64,000 bases of DNA from Candidatus Termititenax sp. (lineage in GTDB: Bacteria; Margulisbacteria; Riflemargulisbacteria; GWF2-35-9; DYQY01). Of the stretch, positions 53,601 through 61,270 are shown in pieces. A program made the position numbers and the translations under genes. The stretch covers positions 88,277-152,276 of the forward strand of contig DYQY01000005.1 of assembly GCA_020719045.1 (NCBI GenBank). Direction: 5' to 3'. Position 1 is the first letter of the stretch. Each line of letters begins with the position of its first letter. The notes beneath the pieces were generated by a model. The model saw only the letters and a program-made list of their open reading frames with translations. It was not told the origin of the DNA and did not search any database.

Positions 53601-53807
53601 TTTATACTCAATAATAGCAATTACTTTCTTTTCTTGAACAATAATGCCATCTACTTTTTTTCTTTCTTCAATACCATAATCTACATTTCTAATGATATTA
53701 TGTTCTTTTAATGCCTTAACAGTAGTTGCTCCAATGCTATAGAAGTCCCATTTGCCAATTTTCTGAGGATTTTTTATTAAATCTCGTTGTAATAATTCTT
53801 CACTCAT
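50664..53807 (-). CDS. Single-chain restriction-modification enzyme (type IIG/IIB-like)
   Basis: 1047 residues from ATG 53807, which has AAGGA 7 bases upstream. N-terminal nuclease domain: D53 in KVDGIIV and E67-x-K69 in IIEYKK, a PD-(D/E)xK pattern. Gamma-type N6-adenine methyltransferase: GQFFTP (about 311-316), CDPACGVGKF (338-347) and NPPY (446-449). Two tandem HsdS-like target recognition domains follow (about 695-840 and 880-1020), each with a KGEYPVY or VGEYPVY and LTW signature. Such enzymes cut and methylate from one polypeptide with a bipartite site. It is flanked by repeats of both families, suggesting acquisition. Confidence 0.92.
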   Translation of the reverse strand: MSEELLQRDLIKNPQKIGKWDFYSIGATTVKALKEHNIIRNVDYGIEERKKVDGIIVQEKKVIAIIEYKKPSEFKTPTQKEKAVKQELEVARKLRTNILIATDTVDTLWINVNTGNQILNEDGNPIIQLFNPKDENLPKLIEKIIYSVNELNDQIKPKELVNPTDLAKQIWQDIWSVSGATPENCLYTFVELFIFKYLSDLNVLQGMYNFDTLYDSFISNTEDEVLETYASIIRPKIKKLFPENVLDKTTIINGTIFVSKDQKAVRGYSAVFKKILGKFRDYGKLENIDYDFKSQLFESFLKESISKKNWGQFFTPLKVVRAIVEIAKDDIKEGIKICDPACGVGKFLLEPIITRLNQFYKISNGKLEPKITLHGFDKGFDKDEQKTIILAKANMLIYFSDLIKENSGLTEEFSRVFNESFVLKTNSILGTLSEPIENEYDLILTNPPYVTSGSSNLKEEIKKDGDLEKYFKINALGVEGLFMEWIVKALKPGGKAFVVIPDGILNRQHDKHLRKYILDECFIEGIISLPINTFFTTNKKTYILCITKKHEKELIQKEPIFTYLVSEIGETRDVNRFDIDQNDLQEAVTMFSFFKGNKNAFNSINKDPRCKIIDYSEFENSYTRSWIIDNYWSEKERIALGLLKADKIFDIPEFSMLIGEISTTLLDYQNELTELDEKKNEKINFKLYRIPELFDPKLGDPKYTKKYGELNKGEYPVYAASNNEPLTHISTYDYDGPHLTWARNGFAGYMKATDGKFSVNYDRGILIPINPKINVEYVKFVLEPILRNIAIGRRDTAGKDEFTKLYLSIIEEQEIPVPMDGTEISETLQIEIINEYKFIMDLKHEINETVENLKNLKIKIYEDESEYKFFSITKYFNIEKGNPKYTNKYIKSNVGEYPVYSSQTSDDGILGRINSFDLDTPCLTWTTDGIHAGTVFIRDGKFCMTTHCGALILKDEYIQSIDLSYVYHYLKNNLKKIAVGEQNKRVTVDLMKGFKIPIPYSLNKIDTTKQKQISQKYNKIEEIKNGVISQINKIIGIEPVVKRITEA

Positions 53808-53855
53808 ATTGAATCCTTTTGTGATTTTAACTAATTTAAGTATATAAAACTTATT
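53808..53855 (-). promoter_or_regulatory. Promoter of the restriction-modification gene
   Basis: Minus strand TTGGAA, 17 bases, TATACT just upstream of the leader; the leader carries AAAAGGATTC before the ATG at 53807. This is a leadered promoter. Confidence 0.55.
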
Positions 53856-53958
53856 GCTTTTTTCCAATCAAAATTTGTTTCTGAGAGATATCCAAGAAAA
53901 TACATTATCTCCTTATTTTGTCTATTAGACCGAATACGTATTTAAATGTGGACTTTCC

Positions 53959-54145
53959 AATTGTTTGAGCGAATTACTTAGACAAATAATCATCCTGAAG
54001 TGTTTTGCACAGGATGTGCAACTGCACCTTCACAGGAGCCATGGAGGGCGAGAGGTGAAGGCACGAAGGTGATTATTATGTATAAGTTTGAGAGAGTTTT
54101 GGAAAGTCTTGATTTTTGCAATACTTTTGATTAAGCAAAAGTATT
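53959..54145 (+). repeat. Dispersed repeat family 2, copy 2
   Basis: This fills most of the 53808-54143 interval. It opens with TTGTTTGAGCGAATTA (cf. 27328), contains nested stems CATCCTG/CAGGATG (53991-54016) and CCTTCAC/GTGAAGG, and ends with AAGTCTTGATTTTTG (54104-54118). A hairpin AATACTTTT/AAAAGTATT (54120-54145) then overlaps the ftsK stop codon on the minus strand. The terminal stem differs from copy 1 but remains perfectly paired. Confidence 0.7.
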
Positions 54146-56381
54146 AAAATAAGATTTCTCTTTTTCCGCCGTCATCCGTTTCAGAAAGAACACCTGCCTC
54201 AACCATTTCCTCCATGATTCTAGCAGCTCTATTGTAGCCTATTTTCAATCTTCTTTGAATGAATGATACAGAGGTCTTCTTTGTGCTTAGAACTATCTCT
54301 TTTGCCTCTTCAAAGAACTCATCACGTTCTTCCCCGTCAACTGAAACAGTGTTTCCTTTCTTAATAGCTTCTAAGTCCTCTGGTCGCAAATCAACTACTT
54401 CTTGTAGGTATTCAGGTTGACCTTGTGATTTAACAAAATCAACTACTCGATGAACTTCTTGGTCAGAGAGGAATACTCCTTGTATACGAGTAGGTCTCAT
54501 GGCTCCTACAGGTTTGTAAAGCATGTCGCCTTTACCTAGTAACTTTTCTGCTCCCATAGAGTCAAGAATGGTTCTACTATCAATCTGAGAAGATACAGCA
54601 AAGGAAATCCTAGATGGAACATTTGCCTTGATAAGACCAGTAATAACATCAACAGAAGGTCTTTGTGTCGCGATAACAAGGTGTATGCCAACTGCTCTAG
54701 CCATTTGAGCGATTCTAGCTATGCTGGACTCTACCTCTGAGGCAGCTGCCATCATTAAGTCAGCTAATTCGTCTAATACAATTACAATATACGGATATTT
54801 TTTGGGAATATAAAATTCTTGTTGTTCTTCTGCTGAAAGCTTGTTTCTGTCTTCTCTTAGTTCTTCAATTCTTTGGTTAAACCCTTCAATGTTTCTTACG
54901 CCTAATTTTGCTAATTCATCATATCTTCTTTCCATCTCCATAACGCACCATCGTAGAGTAACTGCTGCTTTTTTCGCATCGGTAATAACTGGCGCAATCA
55001 AGTGAGGGATATCATCATAGATATTAAGTTCAACTTTTTTTGGGTCGATTAGAATCATTCTTACTGTTGAAGGTGTGTTCCTTAGTAGAAGGCTTATTAG
55101 TATTGAGTTAACGCAGACTGATTTACCTGAGCCAGTTGCTCCAGCTACTAGTAAATGTGGCATTTTGCTTAAGTCTAGATAAGAAGTTGATCCTTCTATA
55201 TCTTTTCCAAGCGCAATTAATAGCGGAGCACTAGAGTAGATAAATTTTTCTTCTTTAGCAAGAGGGAGCATGTTTACAATGCTTGATGTTTTGTTTGGGA
55301 TTTCTATGCCCACTACTGACTTACCAGGAACAGGCGCTTCTATTCTTACTCCCTTGGCTGCTAAGTTAAGGGCAATATCATCGGCAAGATTAACTATTTT
55401 GCTTACTTTAACGCCAAATCCAGGTTGAATCTCGTATCGTGTAACATTTGGTCCTTGGCTGGTGTTAACTACTTTTGCATTAACCTTGAAGCTATCTAGT
55501 GTTTCTTCTAGTTTTTGGATAGTCTCTTGGATATCAGATTCAACTTTCTTTAAGTGTTCTTTGTTGGTTGTTGGTGTGCTTAATAGCTTTAAATCAGGAA
55601 GCAGAAAATTTTCATTATTAGATTCTATTCTAACAATATCATTTAGTTCTTTTTGAGTAACTGTTGGTTCTTTTTTGACTTCTTCAGGTGTCGCCATGTT
55701 CCTATTACTAATAATCTCTTTTACTATTGGAGGTTCAATGTTTTGTTTTGTTTCTTGTATTTCTTTTTTTGGTTCTAGAATCTCTACTTCTTGTTTTTCT
55801 GTTTTGCTTTTCTCAAGGCTTTCTTTTGATTTGTTAAAAAGTATTAGGAAAATCTTTTTAAGGAAAATCAAAGTATCGCTAAGAGTTACCTTGAATATTA
55901 GTAGAAAACAAATAAATATTGAGGAGACAATTAGGATTTTAATCCCAGCGCTACCTAGTAGATTCTTAAATGAAAAGGCTAATAGATAACCAACTAAACC
56001 TCCAGGGTGTTCTAAAATTGGTCTTAAAATAAGCTTATTTGTTATGTCTGTTTTTTGGAGTTCAAGAACAATTAAGTGAATAGAAAAAGCATAGGTGATT
56101 CCTGGAAGGACTGTTCTTTCTCTTGTAATACTTCTACCAAAAAGTAAGAGTAGTCCAGCTATGCCAACAAAAAAAGGTAAAAGCATCTTGCCTTCGCCAA
56201 TAAAAAATCTAAGTAAAGGTACAAAAATCTTTTCACCAATAAATCCAGTAGAAGCAGTATATTGATTAATAAAGAAGAAGAAGCCAGCAACAGCTAAAAC
56301 AATAATACCAATAATTTCTCTGCGAAACTGGTCTGGGATAGAAGGATTAAAGCTTTTTAATTTTTTCTTATTTTTAGACAT
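54144..56381 (-). CDS. ftsK: DNA translocase FtsK/SpoIIIE
   Basis: 745 residues: four membrane helices (about 20-170), a charged linker, the motor domain (alpha and beta) with Walker A VAGATGSGKSVC, DPKKVELNIYDDIPHL, Walker B IVIVLDELADLMM and QRPSVDVITGLIK, and a C-terminal gamma winged helix (FIQRRLKIGYNRAARIMEEM). It moves chromosome ends away from the septum. No Shine-Dalgarno is seen; TATAAT ends 11 bases before the ATG, giving a leader of about 5 bases. Confidence 0.96.
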   Translation of the reverse strand: MSKNKKKLKSFNPSIPDQFRREIIGIIVLAVAGFFFFINQYTASTGFIGEKIFVPLLRFFIGEGKMLLPFFVGIAGLLLLFGRSITRERTVLPGITYAFSIHLIVLELQKTDITNKLILRPILEHPGGLVGYLLAFSFKNLLGSAGIKILIVSSIFICFLLIFKVTLSDTLIFLKKIFLILFNKSKESLEKSKTEKQEVEILEPKKEIQETKQNIEPPIVKEIISNRNMATPEEVKKEPTVTQKELNDIVRIESNNENFLLPDLKLLSTPTTNKEHLKKVESDIQETIQKLEETLDSFKVNAKVVNTSQGPNVTRYEIQPGFGVKVSKIVNLADDIALNLAAKGVRIEAPVPGKSVVGIEIPNKTSSIVNMLPLAKEEKFIYSSAPLLIALGKDIEGSTSYLDLSKMPHLLVAGATGSGKSVCVNSILISLLLRNTPSTVRMILIDPKKVELNIYDDIPHLIAPVITDAKKAAVTLRWCVMEMERRYDELAKLGVRNIEGFNQRIEELREDRNKLSAEEQQEFYIPKKYPYIVIVLDELADLMMAAASEVESSIARIAQMARAVGIHLVIATQRPSVDVITGLIKANVPSRISFAVSSQIDSRTILDSMGAEKLLGKGDMLYKPVGAMRPTRIQGVFLSDQEVHRVVDFVKSQGQPEYLQEVVDLRPEDLEAIKKGNTVSVDGEERDEFFEEAKEIVLSTKKTSVSFIQRRLKIGYNRAARIMEEMVEAGVLSETDDGGKREILF

Positions 56382-56398
56382 CAGATAGCTATATTATA
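56381..56398 (-). promoter_or_regulatory. ftsK -10 element
   Basis: TATAAT on the minus strand at 56398-56393, with TTTAGA 17 bases further up. The start near 56386 leaves only about 5 untranslated bases. Confidence 0.5.
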
Positions 56399-56472
56399 GC
56401 AAAGTTGTTGTTTATTCTAAAGAAGGCTTATGGTATGACTTTCCGCCATTAGCAATTTTAAATATTTCTTGT

Positions 56473-56484
56473 ATAATTGAAACA
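56473..56484 (+). promoter_or_regulatory. Partner-switch operon -10, predicted leaderless
   Basis: TATAAT at 56473-56478, five or six bases before the ATG, with a weak TTAGCA about 18 bases upstream. No Shine-Dalgarno. The base count next to the ATG is uncertain by one in my reading. Confidence 0.55.
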
Positions 56485-59231
56485 TGTTAAGGAAAAAAAA
56501 CGAACTTCTTTTGGCCCGCAAGGTTCAAGAAATATCAAGAAATTATGAAGGACAAATAGATATAAGACAAATTCTCTTATATTTAATTACCTGTATTTCA
56601 AGAAATATTGATTTAGAAAACATTTTATTCTTACTACATAACTTAAACTCTGAAGAGTTTGAACTAAAAGAATCTATCAAGTTTAAGAAAAGATTCTTAT
56701 CCTTTTCGAAGAACGAAGCGTTTATTCAATATTTCTTTAACAAAAAAGAGCCACTTATTTTAAAGAACCTTCAAGTTGCTTACGAAAAACTAAGCAGGAG
56801 CTCGGATGCAAAGGAAACGAAAGTAAGCCTACTTGCTGCATTAATTGCTTCACTAGAGGAAATTCAGACAGAGATAGCAGTTCCTTTTTATGTAGATAAT
56901 GAGTGTATTGGTATTCTGTGTGTAGGAAAGAAAGTTGGCAAAGTGTTCTCTTCTGATGATTTGTTCTTTTTAAATGAAATGGCAATAGAGTTTTCTCAAA
57001 AGATTTATTTTGCTATGCGTTATGAAGAGGCGCTAACTAAAGAGAAAGAGATTACCTCTTTATATGAAGTAGGTAAGGTTATCAGTTCGTTATTTGATTT
57101 TAATAAGACTTTTGACATTATAGTTAGGAATGCTTCAATTATTTTGAAAGCGCCAAAGATTGTGGTTTTACTAAAAGATGATTCTGATAATGTTTTTAGC
57201 ATTAAGAAGGAGTTTGGTTTTACAGAGTTTCAGCTCGCAAGAATAGACGAAACACCGAAGTTTAGAGAATGTTTACAGCTATCGAATGATGTTTCTGAAG
57301 GCATTTTAGTAAAGAGTTACGAGGACAACGTATTCTTTGTGCAGTCATTTTTGCAGGATTTAGGCGTCTACTCTATGCTTTCTGTTCCTTTATATGATGA
57401 TGACCTTAACATTATTGGTGAATTAAGGGCAATGAGACCAATAACTCAGGTGTGCTTTACCAGAAGAGACTTAGGGATTGCATCAAGTTTAGCCAATAAC
57501 ATTGTTTTAGCGTTAAACAACTCCAAAAGATATCAGAAATCAGAGGAACATTTAATTGAGCTATCAACTGTATACAATGTTATCAAATCATTAACCTCTG
57601 AGTTTGAATTAGAACGAATAATGGAAAGAATTTGTTCGATTTTTACAGAAGAATTAAATTTCACGAGATCAATTCTGTATATGTATGAGGACAATAGATA
57701 TCTTGTTGCCAAAGCAGCAAGTAGATTAGATGATGTTTCCATTGAATCTCTTAAGCTAGACATTTCCAGAACCATAGAAGGTAAAGCGCTTATTGAAGGA
57801 AGAATCATCCAAATGAGCGTGAATGATTTAGATGATTATCATGATAAATCAATTGTTAATATTGGCATGAACAATTTTGTAGCAATCCCATTACTGCTAA
57901 GCAGCAAGAAAGCTATTGGCGTTTTAGTTATTGATATTGGACAGGATTCTACTAAACAGACGAACATCAGATTGCTAACTGCGATAGCTAACCAGTCTGC
58001 AGTTATTTTAGAAAATGCTAGGTTATATAAGAAGAGCGAAGAGCTAAACAAACAGCTTAGAATAGAACAATCAAGAACAGCAAAAGAACTACAAATGGCA
58101 AGATACATTCAACAGGGCATGTTATCTGCAGACTTGCCTAAAACAGAAGCAGTTAAGATAGCTGCTAAGAATATACCTTGTAGGTCGGTTGGTGGTGACT
58201 TTTATAACTTTATTGAAAGACCAGATAACAAGCTTGGAATTGTTATTGGTGATGTTTCTGGTAAAGGTATTCCAGCAGCACTGCTTATGACTATGACGAA
58301 TAGTATTTTTTCTGAGTATGGACAAAGATATTTATCAACAGAGGAAGTGCTTAATCATACAAACTTTGCGCTTCAGCATTATTTAAGTAAGTCACCAATT
58401 TTCTATGTTACAGCTTTCTATGGGGTAATAGACATTGAGAAAAATATAATTAGATACTGTAAAGCAGGGCATAATCCACCAATTTTATATAAGCAAGAAA
58501 CAAACGAGATTTTGTTTTTAGATGGGGAAGGAACATATCTTGGTACTTTTGATGAAGGTGGGTATATTGAGAAGAATGTTGTTGTTAGCAAAGGCGATAA
58601 GCTTGTTATGTATACTGATGGCATAACGGAAGTTCGTAATGAAGAGAAGAAGATGTTCACAAAGGAAAGACTAGCTAACTTAGTAAAGGAACACCATTCT
58701 TTACCAGTTGATAAGCTACTTAAGATTCTAATTAGGGAATCAGAAATCTATGGTGGTTCAACTGAGTTCGCTGATGATATTACTCTTGTTATTATTGATT
58801 TTGATAAGTTAGATCCAGTTGAAGAAAAAATAATTTATAAGGTTGATTACAAAATAAAGAGTACACTGGAAGATGTAAAAGTAGTAATTGCAGAGTTTTT
58901 AAAGAAGCTTCAAAAGCTAGAGATTAACAAAAGATTATTTAATCATATTAGATTAGCTTTGTCAGAAGCCTTGATGAATGCCTTCGAGCATGGTAATAAA
59001 AAGAATAAGGAGAAGTTTGTTTATCTTAAGGGGAAAGTTACAGATATGAAGATAGAGTTGTCTGTAATTGATGAGGGACTAGGCTTTGATATAAAGGGAT
59101 TGCAATTTTATGAGAATCAACAAGAGATTAATCATCGCGGAAGGGGTATAATGGCGATGATGGCTTGTATGGATAGTGTAAAGTTTAGTGAAAAAGGTAA
59201 TATTTTGACTTTTACCAAGTATATAATTTAA
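56484..59231 (+). CDS. GAF-PP2C-anti-sigma kinase fusion protein
   Basis: 915 residues. The N-terminal half has GAF-like sensor domains (about 60-170, 200-345 and 370-510; typical stretches TEIAVPFYVDNECIGILCVG and MLSVPLYDDDLNIIGELRA). A SpoIIE/PP2C phosphatase follows (about 535-755: VGGDFYNF, IGDVSGKGIPAALLM, YTDGITEVRN, DDITLVIID). The C-terminus is an RsbW/SpoIIAB-like ATPase (about 785-915: LSEALMNAFEHGN, IDEGLGFDI, RGRGIMAMMACMD). It probably both phosphorylates and dephosphorylates a STAS protein, encoded 17 bases downstream. Input signals are unknown. Confidence 0.92.
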   Translation: MLRKKNELLLARKVQEISRNYEGQIDIRQILLYLITCISRNIDLENILFLLHNLNSEEFELKESIKFKKRFLSFSKNEAFIQYFFNKKEPLILKNLQVAYEKLSRSSDAKETKVSLLAALIASLEEIQTEIAVPFYVDNECIGILCVGKKVGKVFSSDDLFFLNEMAIEFSQKIYFAMRYEEALTKEKEITSLYEVGKVISSLFDFNKTFDIIVRNASIILKAPKIVVLLKDDSDNVFSIKKEFGFTEFQLARIDETPKFRECLQLSNDVSEGILVKSYEDNVFFVQSFLQDLGVYSMLSVPLYDDDLNIIGELRAMRPITQVCFTRRDLGIASSLANNIVLALNNSKRYQKSEEHLIELSTVYNVIKSLTSEFELERIMERICSIFTEELNFTRSILYMYEDNRYLVAKAASRLDDVSIESLKLDISRTIEGKALIEGRIIQMSVNDLDDYHDKSIVNIGMNNFVAIPLLLSSKKAIGVLVIDIGQDSTKQTNIRLLTAIANQSAVILENARLYKKSEELNKQLRIEQSRTAKELQMARYIQQGMLSADLPKTEAVKIAAKNIPCRSVGGDFYNFIERPDNKLGIVIGDVSGKGIPAALLMTMTNSIFSEYGQRYLSTEEVLNHTNFALQHYLSKSPIFYVTAFYGVIDIEKNIIRYCKAGHNPPILYKQETNEILFLDGEGTYLGTFDEGGYIEKNVVVSKGDKLVMYTDGITEVRNEEKKMFTKERLANLVKEHHSLPVDKLLKILIRESEIYGGSTEFADDITLVIIDFDKLDPVEEKIIYKVDYKIKSTLEDVKVVIAEFLKKLQKLEINKRLFNHIRLALSEALMNAFEHGNKKNKEKFVYLKGKVTDMKIELSVIDEGLGFDIKGLQFYENQQEINHRGRGIMAMMACMDSVKFSEKGNILTFTKYII

Positions 59232-59247
59232 GAAGGAGTAACAGGTT

Positions 59248-59583
59248 ATGAAACAGCTTATAAAGGAAAAGAAGGGGGAAGTTGTTATTTTCAAGATTGA
59301 TGGAGATGTTGAATTTGACGATTCTATTCAATTAAACGAAACATTTTCGCAGACAATAGCTGAAGGAAGCTCAAAAATAGTTATAGACCTTGGTGAATGT
59401 AATTACATTGATAGTTCTGGATTAGGTGCATTAGTTGAGGGGCTTAAATCAACTCAGAAAGCTAACGGAGATTTAAGGTTAGCAGGTCTTAATGAGGATT
59501 TTAAGGAAATTCTTATGATGACTAGAATAATTAAATATTTTCAGATATTTGATAACACTGAAAGTGCAGTAAGTAGCTTTTAA
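59248..59583 (+). CDS. STAS-domain anti-sigma factor antagonist
   Basis: 111 residues: SKIVIDLGECNYIDSSGLGALVEGL is the SpoIIAA/RsbV signature, with the phosphorylatable Ser in DSSGLG. AAGGAG precedes the ATG. It is the natural substrate of the upstream kinase-phosphatase fusion and would sequester or release an anti-sigma ATPase; the SigB/SigF-like factor at 12761 is a candidate endpoint. Confidence 0.94.
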   Translation: MKQLIKEKKGEVVIFKIDGDVEFDDSIQLNETFSQTIAEGSSKIVIDLGECNYIDSSGLGALVEGLKSTQKANGDLRLAGLNEDFKEILMMTRIIKYFQIFDNTESAVSSF

Positions 59584-59605
59584 TCGTTAATTGACTGGGG
59601 GGAAA

Positions 59606-61270
59606 ATGAAATCTTTAGACGAAGCATTAGTTGATGCTAATTTAGTTACTATTAATCAGCTCCAAGAAGTTTATAAGCAAATGGCTATCCAAAATCAAGG
59701 ATTAGTTCGTGCTCTTGTAAGTAATGGTCATTTAGATGAACTCCAATTAGCAATGTTTATGGCTAAGTTCTTAGATGTTCCTTTTATAGGCTTAGCAAGT
59801 AGAAAAACAGACAGATCAATCATCAATGTTTTACCAGAAAAAATTATAAGAAAACACATGGTTTTCCCAATGTTTAAAGTATTAGATTCTTTAACTTTAG
59901 CTATGTTAGACCCCCAGAGTAAAGAAGTTATAGATGAAGTTACTGCGTATACTAAATTAAGAATAGAACCAGTTGTTGCAACTTTTTCAGACTTAGAAGA
60001 AGTGATTAATAGATGGTTTGGTGCTAATACAACAATCAAAGACCTTATTGAAACATACAGCACTTCAGATATAAATTTATCTTTTGTTGAAGAGAATGCC
60101 ATCTTTAAGGAAAAAGATGAGCTTGGTCCAATTAATAAGCTAGCTCATTTAATTATTACAACTGCCATTAAGGATAATGCTTCTGATGTCCATCTTGAGT
60201 CAAAAGAAAGTGGTATGGAAGTAAGGTTTAGGTTAGATGGTGTTTTGCATAAGAAATGGTCATTACCACTTAACCTTAGTCAACCGCTTATTTCAAGTAT
60301 AAAGATATTAGCAAAGATGGATATTGTTGAACGAAGATTGCCACTTGATGGAAGCTTTCGTATACAAGCTGAGCAGAGACTTATAGATGTGCGTGTTTCT
60401 AGTTATCCAATGTTGTATGGTGAGAAGCTTGTGCTTCGTTTACTTGATCAAGATAACATGGTTTTTGATTTAGAGAAGTTAGGAATGGACTATGAGCTAT
60501 ATATTAAACTAAGATCAATAATTCAAAATAATTATGGGATATTTTTAGTAAGTGGGCCAACTGGAAGCGGCAAAACAACTACTTTATATTCGGTACTAAA
60601 TGAAATAAAGAGTAGCGACAAGAATATTGTTACAATAGAAGACCCAGTTGAGTACCATATAGACTTAATTAACCAAAGCGAGATTAATCCAAAGTGTGGA
60701 TTAACGTTTGCAAGGGGGCTTCGTTCTGTTTTAAGGCAAGATCCAGACATAATACTTATTGGTGAAATTAGAGACAAAGAAACAGCAGAGATAGCTTTTC
60801 AAGCAGCACTTACTGGACACTTAGTATTATCAACACTACATACAAACGATACAGCATCTTCTGTTGCAAGACTTATTGATATGGGTGTAGAACCATACTT
60901 AATATCTTCAGTACTACTTGGCGTGTTGTCTCAACGACTGGTTAGAAAAACATGTTCAAAATGCAGAGATATTTATACTTCAGAACAAGAGTTAGTTGAT
61001 TGGGGAAGTTTAAGTAATGATGATGTATACGTTAGAGGCAAGGGATGCAGTACTTGTAGAAGCACAGGTTATAAAGGTAGAACAGGCTTATTTGAACTGC
61101 TAACAATGGATGATACTTTAAAACAGATGATTAATAAGTCCATGTTTTCAGAACTTGATATTAGAAAATATCAAGAGTCAGTTGGAACAAAATTCCTTAA
61201 AGATGATGGTATTGCCAAGGTGCGACAGCAGATAACAACAATCGAAGAGGTAGCCAGAGTTGTTAGGTGA
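59606..61270 (+). CDS. pilB: Type IV pilus/type II secretion assembly ATPase (PilB/GspE)
   Basis: 554 residues from ATG 59606, preceded by GGGGGG; the in-frame TTG at 59591 is unlikely. N-terminal T2SSE_N domain (about 1-150), then the ATPase core: VSGPTGSGKTTTLYSVL, Asp box, IILIGEIRDKETAEIA and GHLVLSTLHTNDTA. A tetra-cysteine zinc module follows (CSKC, CSTC). It powers pilin or pseudopilin polymerisation and overlaps pilC. Confidence 0.95.
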   Translation: MKSLDEALVDANLVTINQLQEVYKQMAIQNQGLVRALVSNGHLDELQLAMFMAKFLDVPFIGLASRKTDRSIINVLPEKIIRKHMVFPMFKVLDSLTLAMLDPQSKEVIDEVTAYTKLRIEPVVATFSDLEEVINRWFGANTTIKDLIETYSTSDINLSFVEENAIFKEKDELGPINKLAHLIITTAIKDNASDVHLESKESGMEVRFRLDGVLHKKWSLPLNLSQPLISSIKILAKMDIVERRLPLDGSFRIQAEQRLIDVRVSSYPMLYGEKLVLRLLDQDNMVFDLEKLGMDYELYIKLRSIIQNNYGIFLVSGPTGSGKTTTLYSVLNEIKSSDKNIVTIEDPVEYHIDLINQSEINPKCGLTFARGLRSVLRQDPDIILIGEIRDKETAEIAFQAALTGHLVLSTLHTNDTASSVARLIDMGVEPYLISSVLLGVLSQRLVRKTCSKCRDIYTSEQELVDWGSLSNDDVYVRGKGCSTCRSTGYKGRTGLFELLTMDDTLKQMINKSMFSELDIRKYQESVGTKFLKDDGIAKVRQQITTIEEVARVVR

